The notes under the pieces are model-generated. The model was not told where the DNA came from. It worked only from the letters and a program-made list of their open reading frames with translations, and did not search any database. Source: Leifsonia sp. ku-ls (GTDB lineage: Bacteria; Actinomycetota; Actinomycetes; Actinomycetales; Microbacteriaceae). From it: a stretch of DNA of 64,000 nucleotides. The DNA is taken from positions 1 through 64,000 of the forward strand of contig QKXI01000017.1 of NCBI GenBank assembly GCA_003367665.1. Direction: 5' to 3'. Positions 26,329-34,990 of this stretch are shown in pieces. The position numbers were made by a program, and so were the translations under genes. The first letter of the stretch is position 1, and each line of letters begins with the position of its first letter.

Positions 26329-27236
26329 CCACCCAGCTCACCCGTCCCGCGCCGACCGGACCGACCGCCGTCGCCTCGCGCCGGTCGCCGGCCCGCCGGC
26401 CGCGGCGGCGCCCGAACCTCTACCGCTCGCTGAACACCGTGCTGGTCGCGGTCATCGTCGTGGTGCAGGTGTACCCGCTGCTGTGGCTGTTCCTCACCAG
26501 CGTGCGCACCGAGCACGACTTCACGACCGGCAACCCGTTCGCGCTGCCCGGCTCCTTCACGCTGGAGAACTACGCGCGCGCCTTCGCCACCGGAAACCTG
26601 GGGCTGAACATCCTCAACAGCTTCATCGTCACGATGGGCGCCAACATCCTCATCGTCCTGCTCGGGATGATGGCCGCGTACGCGATCCAGGTGCTCGGCT
26701 TCCGACTCAGCCGGCTCGTGCGCGGGCTGTTCCTGATCGGGATCATCGTGCCGGTGCAGATCGCCCTGGTCCCGCTGTTCATCGACTACTCGTCGGTGAA
26801 CCTGCTCGACACCTACCAGTCGATGATCATCCCGCTCGCCGGGTTCGCGCTGCCGATGTCGGTGTACCTGTTCTCGTCGTTCTTCGAGTACATCCCGCGC
26901 GAGACGTACGAGGCGGCGTCGCTCGACGGCGCAGGCCCCTACCGGATCTTCGGGCAGATCACGTTCCCGCTCTCGGTGAACACCATCGTCACCGTCGTGC
27001 TGGTGAACAGCATCTTCATCTGGAACGACTTCATCTTCGCCAACACCTTCGTGCTCTCCGACGGCCTCAAGACCATTCCGCTCGGCCTGCAGAACTACAT
27101 CGGCGCGATGGGCAAGGTCGACTGGACGGCGACGTTCGCCGCAGTGTGCGTCACCATCACGCCCCTCCTGCTGGTCTTCCTCGTGCTGAACAAGGCCATG
27201 CGCTACGGGCTGGAGAGCGGGGCGACCAAGGGATGA
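26325..27236 (+). CDS. Carbohydrate ABC transporter permease (MalG/UgpE type)
   Basis: A 303-residue partner permease. A basic N-terminus (RRSPARRPRRRPN) precedes six membrane segments, the first being VLVAVIVVVQVYPLLWLFL. The EAA loop is TYEAASLDGAGPYRIFGQITFPL. WNDFIFANTFV and LKTIPLGLQNYIG are conserved MalG-type stretches. The start codon overlaps the previous stop, with AAAGG 8 bases upstream. The gene is followed 36 bases later by the LacI repressor on the same strand, so transporter and regulator share an operon. Confidence 0.9.
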   Translation: MTTQLTRPAPTGPTAVASRRSPARRPRRRPNLYRSLNTVLVAVIVVVQVYPLLWLFLTSVRTEHDFTTGNPFALPGSFTLENYARAFATGNLGLNILNSFIVTMGANILIVLLGMMAAYAIQVLGFRLSRLVRGLFLIGIIVPVQIALVPLFIDYSSVNLLDTYQSMIIPLAGFALPMSVYLFSSFFEYIPRETYEAASLDGAGPYRIFGQITFPLSVNTIVTVVLVNSIFIWNDFIFANTFVLSDGLKTIPLGLQNYIGAMGKVDWTATFAAVCVTITPLLLVFLVLNKAMRYGLESGATKG

Positions 27237-27272
27237 CCGGGTCGCGTCGCTAAGCTGAAGAAGGAGGGGGCA

Positions 27273-28319
27273 ATGACGTCCGAGAACAACCAGCACACGG
27301 GCCACCCCGTCACCATGCGTGACGTGGCGGAGGCGGCCGGGGTGTCGATCGCGACCGTGTCGCTCGTGATCAACGAGAAGAAGAACGCGCGCATCGGCGA
27401 CGACGCCCGCAAGCGCGTCCGCGAGGCGATCAAGGAGCTCGGCTACCGTCCGAACGCGCTGGCCAAGACGCTGGTGAGCGGCAGCTCGAAGTTCATCGGG
27501 CTGGTCGCGGACGCGATCGCCACCACCCCGTTCGCCGGCCAGATCATCCACGGGGCGCAGGACGAGGCGTGGCGCCACGGCTACGTGCTGCTCGTGGCCA
27601 ACACCGACGGCAACCAGGACGCGGAGCGCGAGGCCATCGCGATGATGCTCGAGCACAAGGTGCGCGGCATCCTCTACTCCACCTGGTTCCACCGCGCGGC
27701 GGAGGTGCCGGAGGCGCTCCGCGAGACCGACTTCGTGCTGGTCGACTGCTTCTCGCCGCAGAACGACGCCGTCGCCGTCGTGCCGGACGAGGTGCAGGGC
27801 GGGCGCACCGCGACGCAGCTGCTGATCGACAACGGCCACCGCCGCATCGCGATCATCAACACCACGACGCCGTCGCCGGCCCACGAGGGACGGCTCCTCG
27901 GCTACCGGCAGGCGCTCGAGGCCGCGGGCATCGCCTTCGACCCGGAGCTCGTGCTCGACGCGGCGCCGGAGCAGGAGGGCGGCTACGACGCGGTGGACGC
28001 CCTGCTCGCCAGCCACGCCACCGCCGTCTTCTGCCACAACGACCGCGTGGCCATGGGCCTCTACGACGGACTCCGCCGCCGCGGCCTGTCCATCCCGGAG
28101 GACATGGCGGTGGTCGGCTTCGACAACCAGGAGGTCATCGCCGCACACCTGCGGCCGCCGCTCACGACCGTCGCGCTGCCGCACTACGAGCTGGGCGTGA
28201 AGGGCGTCCGCCTGCTGCTCGGGCTCGACGACCACCGCGACGACGAGCTGGTCACGGTCGAGTGCCCGCCGGTGCTCCGGGCCTCCATCGGAGAACGGGA
28301 GCCGGCGGGCACGCGTTGA
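27273..28319 (+). CDS. LacI-family repressor of the fructan regulon
   Basis: The 348-residue repressor has a standard N-terminal helix-turn-helix and hinge (TMRDVAEAAGVSIATVSLVIN, then RVREAIKELGYRPNALAKTL). A periplasmic-binding-protein-like sugar domain follows (FIGLVADAIATTPFAGQII, AVFCHNDRVAMGLYDGLRRRG, VVGFDNQEV). AAGGAGGGGGA gives a strong ribosome site. It is the last gene of the GH32-transporter operon. The operators TMAAACGCTTKA upstream of the operon and of the secreted GH32 have the central CG expected for LacI members and are its most likely targets, making it autoregulated. Effector identity (fructose, sucrose or a phosphorylated form) is unknown. Confidence 0.9.
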   Translation: MTSENNQHTGHPVTMRDVAEAAGVSIATVSLVINEKKNARIGDDARKRVREAIKELGYRPNALAKTLVSGSSKFIGLVADAIATTPFAGQIIHGAQDEAWRHGYVLLVANTDGNQDAEREAIAMMLEHKVRGILYSTWFHRAAEVPEALRETDFVLVDCFSPQNDAVAVVPDEVQGGRTATQLLIDNGHRRIAIINTTTPSPAHEGRLLGYRQALEAAGIAFDPELVLDAAPEQEGGYDAVDALLASHATAVFCHNDRVAMGLYDGLRRRGLSIPEDMAVVGFDNQEVIAAHLRPPLTTVALPHYELGVKGVRLLLGLDDHRDDELVTVECPPVLRASIGEREPAGTR

Positions 28320-28325
28320 CGTCCG

Positions 28326-29024
28326 TCAGGCGAGGGCGTCGATCACTGCCGCGGCCACGGCCTCGCTCGACTGCGGGTTCTGGCCGCTGATCAGGTTGCC
28401 GTCGCGCACCACGTGCGACGTCCAGGGGGCGCCGTCCTCGACGAGGGCTCCGCGCTCGCGCAGCGTGCTCTCGACGAACCAGGGCGTGCCCGCGCCGAGA
28501 CCGCCGGTGCGCTCCTCCTCGTCGGTGAAGACGGTGAGGCGACGACCGGCGAAGGCGAACGCGCCCGTCCCGTCGACCGCGCTCAGCAGGCCGGCGGGGC
28601 CGTGGCAGAACGGCGCGATCAGGGTGCCCGCCGTGTCGGCGGCGCGGAGGATGCGGCCCAGGTCCTGGTCGAAGGCGAGGTCGGCCATGGGGCCGTGGCC
28701 GCCGGGCAGCACGACCGCGTCGTAGGCGGCCGGGTCGACGGCGGAGAGGGCGAGCGGGTGCGCGAGCTCCGGAGCGATCTGCCGCAGGTAGGCGGCGAGC
28801 TCGTCGACCTTCGCCTGGTCGCCGACCGTCTCGACGGACAGCGAGCCCGGGTCGACGGTCGGCACGCGGCCGCCGGGGCTCGCGATGGCGATGACGTGGC
28901 CCGCGTTCGTCAGCTCGCGGTGGGCGACGACGAGCTCCTCCGCCCAGAAGCCGGTGGGGTGCACGGAGCCGTCGGAGAGGGTCAGCGCGTCGGCCGCGGT
29001 CACGACCATGAGGATGTTCGACAT
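28326..29024 (-). CDS. DJ-1/PfpI (Hsp31-like) family protein
   Basis: The 232-residue product of the type 1 glutamine-amidotransferase-like superfamily shows the nucleophile elbow APFCHGPAGLL with the reactive Cys near residue 101, and the supporting Glu in FWAEELVVAHREL. GGHGPMADLA is the nearby conserved loop. This branch includes Hsp31-type glyoxalase III/deglycase enzymes that deal with methylglyoxal. The ATG follows GAAAGGACTCCCC. It is followed by only 6 bases before the convergent LacI stop, and lies 92 bases downstream of a LysR gene on the same strand. Confidence 0.85.
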   Translation of the reverse strand: MSNILMVVTAADALTLSDGSVHPTGFWAEELVVAHRELTNAGHVIAIASPGGRVPTVDPGSLSVETVGDQAKVDELAAYLRQIAPELAHPLALSAVDPAAYDAVVLPGGHGPMADLAFDQDLGRILRAADTAGTLIAPFCHGPAGLLSAVDGTGAFAFAGRRLTVFTDEEERTGGLGAGTPWFVESTLRERGALVEDGAPWTSHVVRDGNLISGQNPQSSEAVAAAVIDALA

Positions 29025-29116
29025 GGGGAGTCCTTTCGTTCGTCCTGATCGTGCAGCAGGCGGCGGCCCGGACCCGATCGGGATTCCGAGACCCCGGTAT
29101 CGGACTTCTTTCCGCC

Positions 29117-29986
29117 TCAGCGGATCCAGCGCCGCAGCTGCTCCGCCACGGCCGCGAGCGCCGGGTCGCGGTCCAGCTCGCGCCCGCGCGTCGCGAGGAA
29201 CAGCGTGTTGAGCGGGGGAACCTGCTGCGGGTCGAGGTCGACCAGGGTTCCCGCCGCGAGGTCCTCGGCAACGAGGTAGCGCGGGAGCACGGAGACGCCG
29301 ACGCCCGAGAGGACGGCGCTGCGGATGCCGCGCAGGTCGGGGATCACGGCCACAAGCGCGTGCCCGGTCGGCCTCGCGCCGAACACGCTCCGCCAGTAGC
29401 GGCGCACGATCGGCAGGTTCTCGGCGTAGGCGACGAGCGGCAGCTGGTCGAGCGGAGTGTCCGCCCAGGCGGGCGTCCCGACGAGCAGGAACTCCTCGTC
29501 GTACAGTGGTGCGGCCGCGACGCCACGCCGGCGCGGCGGGACCGCGCTCACCACGACGTCCACGGCCCGCGCGGTGAGCCGGTCGAGCAGGTCGTCGGCC
29601 AGCCCGAAGACGAACCGCAGCGGCGTCGGAAGCGCGGCCTGCATCTCCGCGAGGTTCGGGAGCACCATCGTGGAGAGCAGCTCCGCGGCGCCGCCGATGT
29701 GCACGGGCCGCGACGCGGGGCGGGCGAGCCCGCTCACCGCCGACGCGTCCTCGATCGCGTCGAGGTGCGGGCCGACCTCCTGCGCGAGCTCCTCGCCCTT
29801 CGCCGTCAGGGTGACGCCGCCCGGGTCACGGGTGAAGAGGGCGAAACCCAGCTCCTTCTCGAGCGCCTGGACATGGGCCGAGACGGTCGGCTGGGACACG
29901 CCGAGCAGCTGCGCCGCCCGCCGCAGCGACCCCGTGCGCGCGACGGTCACGAAGGTCCGCAGGTGGTCGAGACTCGGCGCGCTCAC
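29117..29986 (-). CDS. LysR-family transcriptional regulator
   Basis: A 289-residue LysR protein of normal length. The winged helix-turn-helix (residues 4-63) reads LDHLRTFVTVARTGSLRRAA, LLGVSQPTVSAHVQALEKEL and TLTAKGEELA. The substrate-binding domain follows (HIGGAAELLSTMVLPNLAEM onward). It lies upstream of the DJ-1 family gene in the same orientation and diverges from the secreted GH32 gene, although that promoter carries LacI operators. A role in controlling the DJ-1 gene is possible from the gene order only. Confidence 0.85.
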   Translation of the reverse strand: MSAPSLDHLRTFVTVARTGSLRRAAQLLGVSQPTVSAHVQALEKELGFALFTRDPGGVTLTAKGEELAQEVGPHLDAIEDASAVSGLARPASRPVHIGGAAELLSTMVLPNLAEMQAALPTPLRFVFGLADDLLDRLTARAVDVVVSAVPPRRRGVAAAPLYDEEFLLVGTPAWADTPLDQLPLVAYAENLPIVRRYWRSVFGARPTGHALVAVIPDLRGIRSAVLSGVGVSVLPRYLVAEDLAAGTLVDLDPQQVPPLNTLFLATRGRELDRDPALAAVAEQLRRWIR

Positions 29987-30038
29987 ACGGACACCCTAGT
30001 CGGCGTCCACACGCACGCCTTGGGGGCGCGCCACCGCT

Positions 30039-30096
30039 GATCAAACGCTTGACCTATCTGTGCTCGGCTCGCTAGGATCTGATTAAACGCTTTAGC
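30039..30096. promoter_or_regulatory. Promoter of secreted GH32 with paired LacI-type operators
   Basis: GATCAAACGCTTGACC (30039-30054) and GATTAAACGCTTTAGC (30081-30096) flank a promoter TTGACC (30049-30054) - 18 bases - TAGGAT (30073-30078). Operator centres are 42 bases apart, nearly identical to the 44 bases in the divergent promoter at 22444-22503. The first operator overlaps the -35 and the second covers the expected transcription start. This ties the secreted enzyme to the LacI repressor encoded at 27273. Confidence 0.8.
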
Positions 30097-30120
30097 AAGT
30101 TCATCGCAGAACGGAAGCCC

Positions 30121-32619
30121 ATGCGCGTCAACGAAGACCCCCGCCCTGTCCGCCTCCGTCGCCGCCTCCTCGCGGGCGTGGCGGCGCTGACCACGGCCGT
30201 CGCCGTCGCCGTCGTCCCCGCGACGGCGTCCACGGCGCTGAACCCACCGGACCAGTCCCTCCGGGCGCAATACCACCTCACCCCGCCCGACCATTGGCTC
30301 AGCGACCCGCAGCGTCCGGTCTGGGCGAACGGGAAGTACAACCTCTACTACCTCTACAGCAATCCGAACAACAGCCCCGGCGGCTGGCGCCACGCCACCA
30401 CGACCGACAACGCCGTCTTCACCGACCAGGGCGTCGCCATCCCGCTCGGCGGGGGCGGGAACTTCCCGGTCTGGACCGGCTCCGGCGTGGTCGACACCGA
30501 CAACACCGCCGGCTTCGGCGCCGGCGCCGTCGTCGTGCTGGCCACCCAACCGCCCGGGGGCGACCGTTACCAGCAGTCGCAGTACCTCTGGTACTCGACC
30601 GACGGCGGCACCACCTTCACCGCCTACGGCGCTCCCGTGATCGCCAACCCCGACGGCAACGACTGGTTCCGCGACCCGAAGATCGTGTGGGACGCCGCCC
30701 ACGACGACTGGGTCGCGGTCATCGGCCGGCAGCAGCAGCTCTGGTTCTACACGTCGCCCGACCTGAAGAACTGGACCTACCGGTCGCAGTTCTCCTACAC
30801 CTCGCCCAACATCGGCGGGTTCGAGTGCCCCGACATCTACCAGATCACCGCCGACGACGGCACCAGCCACTGGGTTCTCGCCGGGAGCATGCAGGGCGAC
30901 TACTCCGGACAGCCCGACACCTACGCGTACTGGACGGGGACGTGGGACGGCACGACCTTCCACACGGACGCCCGCGACCCGCAGTGGCTCGACTACGGCT
31001 CCGACTGGTACGCCGCCGTCTCCTGGCCCGACCACGACCACCCCGACACCACCCGGTACGCGCTCGGCTGGATGAACAACTGGAACTACGCGCCCAACGC
31101 CGTCCCGACCGACGCCAGCGACGGCTACAACGGGCAGATGTCGGTCGTGCGCTCCCTGATGCTGAACAAGCAGGGCAGCACGTACAGCCTGCTCTCGAAG
31201 CCGGTCTCCGGGCTCGACGACCTGGTCACCCGGACCGTCCACCCCGCCGACGTGACGGTGAACGGCAGCGCCGACCTCGGCTACCACGGGTCGGCGTACG
31301 AGCTCGACGCCGACATCTCCTGGCAGCAGCTGAACAACGTCGGCATCTCGGTCGGGCAGTCGGCGGACAAGAGCAGGCACACGAACATCGGGGTCTACCA
31401 GGGCACCGTCTACGTGGACCGTTCCGGGTCGAGCCAGGCCGCCTACAGTTTCGGCTCGGCGTTCCAGCACACCCAGGCGCCGATCGATCCGGCAGCGAAG
31501 AGCGTCCACCTGCGCGTCTTCGTCGACCGCTCCAGCGTGGAGGTGTTCGTGAACGACGGCGAGCGCGTGCTCTCGAACAACGTGTTCTTCCTGCCCTCGG
31601 ACACCGGCATCTCGCTCTACACCGACGGGGGCGCGGCGACCTTCTCGAACCTGGCCATCAAGGAGCTCGCCAACGTCAGCACGGCCGCGGCGGCGCAGCC
31701 CGCGCCGTTCGCGGACTTCGAGAGCAGCGGCTACGGCTCCTGGACGACGAGCGGCACCGCCTTCGGTTCCGGTCCGGCCGCCGGCACCCTGCCGAACCAG
31801 CAGCCCGTCTCCGGCTATCTCGGCAGCAGGCTCGTCAACAGCTATACCGGCGGCGACGCCTCGACCGGCTCGCTCACCTCCGCGGCCTTCACCATCGACA
31901 AGCCGTTCCTGAACGTCCTCGCCGGCGGAGGCGCCCATCCCGCGCCGTCGAGCGTCTTCGCCGACTTCGAGGGCAGCACCTGGGGCTCCGGCTGGACGGC
32001 GACCGGCGACTTCGCGGGCCAAGGGCCCTCCGCCGACGCGCTCCCCGGCCAGGTCGGGGCGAAGGTGCTCGACACCTACGTCGGAGGCGGGGACGGCGCG
32101 ATGGGGACCATCACGTCGCCGTCGTTCACGATCACGCGGGACTACATCGACCTGCTCGTGGCCGGAGGGAACCATCCGTGGGGTTCGCCGGGCGCGACCG
32201 CGGTCAACCTGATCGTCGACGGAGCCGTCCAGCGCACCGCCACGGGCGCCAACAGCTCGACCATGACGCCGGTCAGCTGGGACGTGCACGCCCTCATCGG
32301 GCACACCGCCCGCATCGAGGTCACCGACCAGACCACCACCGGCTGGGGCCACCTCATGGTCGACCAGATCCTGTTCAGCGGCGTGCCGGGCGCGACCGCC
32401 GGCGAGCCGGACGACCAGACCACGATCAACCTCGTCGTGGGCGGCAGCGTGGTCCGCACGCTGACGGGGCAGAACAGCGAGCACCTGACATGGTCGACCT
32501 GGGATCTGAGCGACCTGCAGGGTCAGAGCGCGACCATCCGGATCCTCGACCACAACACGGGAGGCTGGGGCCACATCGACGCCGACCAGTTCACCCTGTC
32601 GGACAGGCCGGCGGCGTGA
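30121..32619 (+). CDS. Secreted GH32 levanase/inulinase with nested C-terminal modules
   Basis: The 832-residue product begins with a signal peptide (about 1-38) that has a twin-arginine-like RLRRRLL. The GH32 propeller carries HWLSDPQRP (nucleophile Asp62), WFRDPK (Asp185) and GFECPDIY (acid/base Glu235). The GH32 beta-sandwich (about 370-520) contains RVFVDRSSVEVFVNDGE. Two related modules follow, one inserted in the other: half a module (FADFESS, 530-607), a complete one (FADFEGS, about 613-763), then the missing half (TTINLVV, 768-830). It would cut fructan polymer outside the cell and feed the importer encoded 5 kb away. Levan versus inulin cannot be decided from sequence. Confidence 0.9.
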   Translation: MRVNEDPRPVRLRRRLLAGVAALTTAVAVAVVPATASTALNPPDQSLRAQYHLTPPDHWLSDPQRPVWANGKYNLYYLYSNPNNSPGGWRHATTTDNAVFTDQGVAIPLGGGGNFPVWTGSGVVDTDNTAGFGAGAVVVLATQPPGGDRYQQSQYLWYSTDGGTTFTAYGAPVIANPDGNDWFRDPKIVWDAAHDDWVAVIGRQQQLWFYTSPDLKNWTYRSQFSYTSPNIGGFECPDIYQITADDGTSHWVLAGSMQGDYSGQPDTYAYWTGTWDGTTFHTDARDPQWLDYGSDWYAAVSWPDHDHPDTTRYALGWMNNWNYAPNAVPTDASDGYNGQMSVVRSLMLNKQGSTYSLLSKPVSGLDDLVTRTVHPADVTVNGSADLGYHGSAYELDADISWQQLNNVGISVGQSADKSRHTNIGVYQGTVYVDRSGSSQAAYSFGSAFQHTQAPIDPAAKSVHLRVFVDRSSVEVFVNDGERVLSNNVFFLPSDTGISLYTDGGAATFSNLAIKELANVSTAAAAQPAPFADFESSGYGSWTTSGTAFGSGPAAGTLPNQQPVSGYLGSRLVNSYTGGDASTGSLTSAAFTIDKPFLNVLAGGGAHPAPSSVFADFEGSTWGSGWTATGDFAGQGPSADALPGQVGAKVLDTYVGGGDGAMGTITSPSFTITRDYIDLLVAGGNHPWGSPGATAVNLIVDGAVQRTATGANSSTMTPVSWDVHALIGHTARIEVTDQTTTGWGHLMVDQILFSGVPGATAGEPDDQTTINLVVGGSVVRTLTGQNSEHLTWSTWDLSDLQGQSATIRILDHNTGGWGHIDADQFTLSDRPAA

Positions 32620-32622
32620 CGG

Positions 32623-33303
32623 CTACAGCAGCGTGCTGCCGAGGACCCGGTGCGCGACGGAGATGGACTCCCCGCTGACCACCGAGCGCGGCGACGCGAG
32701 GAACGCCACCAGGTCCGCGATCTGCTCCGGCGACGACTCGCCGCCGCGGCCGGGGGCCACGTGCGGGTCAGGGCTCGTGGTGACGAGCCCCGGGTTGACG
32801 ACGTTCACGGCGACGCCGGTCCCGGCGAGCTCGTCGGCCAGGTTCTTCGCGATCAGGATGGTGGACGCGTTGCGCACCGACCCTGTGATGTTGCCCGTGA
32901 AGTAGGCGTTCTGGCCGCTGATGACGACGATGCGGCCGAAGCCCGCCTCCCGCATCGCGGGAATCGTCGCCGCGGCCACCCGGAGGAACGCCAGCGCCTT
33001 GCCGTCGATCGCCTCCAGGATCTGGGCGGGGTCGGAGCTTCGCGCCGGGTCGAGGGTCTGGGCGGCCGGCGCGGCGGTGACGACGAGGGCGTCGATGCGT
33101 CCGTGGCGCTCCAGCACCGTGTCGACGGCGTGGCGCACCGACTCCTCGTCGGAGGCGTCGAGCGTCACGCCGTCGTCACCGGCGTGCCGGGAGCCCACGA
33201 CCACCGTCGCCCCTTCGGCGCGGAGCCGCTCGGCGACGGCGGAGCCGATGAAGCCGGTGCCGCCCACGACCAGGGCGACGCGATTCGTGAAATCGAGGTC
33301 CAT
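32623..33303 (-). CDS. SDR-family protein with atypical active site
   Basis: The 226-residue Rossmann protein has the cofactor loop VVGGTGFIGSAVAERL at residues 12-27 and the late SDR stretch VNVVNPGLVTTSPDP. In place of the YxxxK pair it reads VISGQNAYFTGNITGSVRNA, so the Tyr is present but no Lys follows at the fourth position. A Lys appears 20 residues later in LIAKNLADEL. Either the reaction has been lost or this branch uses a different base. It is tail to tail with the secreted GH32 gene (3-base gap). The role is unknown. Confidence 0.7.
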   Translation of the reverse strand: MDLDFTNRVALVVGGTGFIGSAVAERLRAEGATVVVGSRHAGDDGVTLDASDEESVRHAVDTVLERHGRIDALVVTAAPAAQTLDPARSSDPAQILEAIDGKALAFLRVAAATIPAMREAGFGRIVVISGQNAYFTGNITGSVRNASTILIAKNLADELAGTGVAVNVVNPGLVTTSPDPHVAPGRGGESSPEQIADLVAFLASPRSVVSGESISVAHRVLGSTLL

Positions 33304-33373
33304 GCCGGGGACAACCGTCGGGCGGCCGGGGTGATTCCCGGGGGCGGGCGGATCGCGGCGCCGGGAGGATCGC

Positions 33374-34321
33374 TCAGCGAAGCAGCGCCGTCATCGGAGC
33401 CGCGGCCGCCACGTCGGCGGTGAGCGGGGGGAGGCCCCAGGCGTCTTCGATGGTGCGCAGCAGCGAGTAGTGCGTGTACGGCTGCCCCGCGACCGTGTGC
33501 GCGCGGGCCGCGGAGCCGGCGAAGACGCACGGCACGGCGTTGTCCGTCGCGTCCCCCTCGTCGAAGGTCACCACCAGCAGGGAGCGCTGCCGGGTGAAGG
33601 CGGGCGACTCCAGGATGCGCGGGACGTTCTCCTGCAGCCACGCGTCGCCGTGCGCGACCGAGCAGTCGTGCATGTCGTCGCACAGGTTCGGGCTGATGAA
33701 GGCGAGGTCGGGCAGGGAGGTCGTCGTGGCGAGGTCGGCGGCCAGCCGGTCGTACGGGACGTCGTGACTGCGGCAGAAGGCCTGGTCCGCCGTGACGTCG
33801 GGGAAGTACAGGAACGGGTTGTGCTTCACCGCGTAGAGGGCGGTGTTGGTCGTCGTGCAGGGCGCGGGCATGCTCTCGGCGTACATCCGCCAGTTCCGGC
33901 CGGCGTCATCCAGAGCTCGGGCGAGGTTCGGGCCGGTGACCAGGCAGGAGCCGCCCGGCGGGTTGCAGTCGCTGGTGATCCCGGCGGTCGTGCCGCTGGT
34001 GAGCGCGAGGTAGTTGGGCAGGCTGGGGTGCGTGATCGCCGAATAGTCGCTCGCGTACGCGAACGACCGCGCCAGGCCGTTCAGGTAGGGCGCCGCCGGG
34101 TTGCCGATGATCGACGACGCCGGCTTGTTCTCCTCCACGATGACGACGACGTGCTGCAGCGCGCCGGGCGCGGAGGGGGTCGCCTGCGGCGATCGCGGCG
34201 TGCTGCTTCCGTGGCCGTCCGCGGCGCTCGAAGCCGGCGCGGGCGTGCCGCCCACACTGCACCCGCACAGCGAGAGCGCCAGCAGGATCGCGCACAGGGC
34301 GCTGGAGGCACGCCGGGTCAT
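33374..34321 (-). CDS. Lipid-anchored phosphoesterase (acid phosphatase/phospholipase C superfamily)
   Basis: The 315-residue product has a lipoprotein signal with lipobox LSLCGC (Cys21) and a Ser/Pro-rich linker to about residue 52. The catalytic domain has VVIVEENKPASSIIG, ITHPSLPNYLALTSG (the Thr/Ser nucleophile region), DLAFISPNLCDDMHDCS and VVTFDEGDATDN, metal-binding blocks of the PF04185 phosphoesterases. Extracellular release of phosphate from phosphomonoesters, or phospholipid cleavage, are the two family activities. It lies 9 bases downstream of a small membrane-protein gene on the same strand, so the pair may be an operon. Confidence 0.85.
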   Translation of the reverse strand: MTRRASSALCAILLALSLCGCSVGGTPAPASSAADGHGSSTPRSPQATPSAPGALQHVVVIVEENKPASSIIGNPAAPYLNGLARSFAYASDYSAITHPSLPNYLALTSGTTAGITSDCNPPGGSCLVTGPNLARALDDAGRNWRMYAESMPAPCTTTNTALYAVKHNPFLYFPDVTADQAFCRSHDVPYDRLAADLATTTSLPDLAFISPNLCDDMHDCSVAHGDAWLQENVPRILESPAFTRQRSLLVVTFDEGDATDNAVPCVFAGSAARAHTVAGQPYTHYSLLRTIEDAWGLPPLTADVAAAAPMTALLR

Positions 34322-34330
34322 GCCCGGAGA

Positions 34331-34918
34331 CTACGCGCGCCGGCCGAGCCCGTCAGCCCCGGCCGCCCGGAGATCGAGGCGGCGGCCGACCAGGACGTGC
34401 GCCACCGCGCCTCCGGCGAGCGCGGCGACGCTGAGCAGCCAGCCGAGCAGGAGCAGCAGCCCGATGCGATCGGTCCGTTGCTCGGAGGCGGCGAGGGACT
34501 GGCCGGCGGCGATGACGCTCCCGCCCTCCCGGACGGTGCTGAGGGCGAAGCGCAGGCCGGGTCGCGGTTCCCAGGTGACGCGGTCGGACCCGTCGGCGAG
34601 GGTCGTCCGGAGCACGCCGTCGGGGATGCGCGCACGTTTGCCGTCGAGGTAGCCGTCGCCCGCGACCGGCCGGCCGTCGGCGGCGTAGACCAGGAAGAAG
34701 GGCATCCTGCTCTGCGTGAGGTCGACGTGCGGGCTCGGGACCGGCCCCGGGGTGTCGCTGCCGCGGGCGGCCAGTTGCGAGATCAGGGCCTGGGGCGCGT
34801 CGTCGGCGGACGAGCGGCCGGCCTGCTGCACGGCGCCGTACACCGCGGCGATCGCGATCGTGGCCACGAGCGCCCCGACGATCCAGGGGACCAGCCGGTC
34901 CACCGTCCTCATCACCAT
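34331..34918 (-). CDS. Two-pass membrane protein with extracellular sensor-like domain
   Basis: I do not recognise a named family. The 195-residue product has an N-terminal membrane segment (about 10-32), an outside domain of about 110 residues (MPFFLVYAADGRPVAGDGYLDG, then RVTWEPRPGLRFALSTV) and a second segment (about 152-178) with a short basic tail. This layout is like the input half of a sensor kinase, without any kinase. Starts at 34918 and, two codons later, 34912 are equally possible; neither has a strong ribosome site. It immediately precedes the phosphoesterase gene. Confidence 0.6.
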   Translation of the reverse strand: MVMRTVDRLVPWIVGALVATIAIAAVYGAVQQAGRSSADDAPQALISQLAARGSDTPGPVPSPHVDLTQSRMPFFLVYAADGRPVAGDGYLDGKRARIPDGVLRTTLADGSDRVTWEPRPGLRFALSTVREGGSVIAAGQSLAASEQRTDRIGLLLLLGWLLSVAALAGGAVAHVLVGRRLDLRAAGADGLGRRA

Positions 34919-34990
34919 GCGCCCAGCCTAGGAGGGCGTCATGGCGGAGCGCGTCCTCCTCGGGACGGATCCCGAGCGCGTCGCGGGGTC

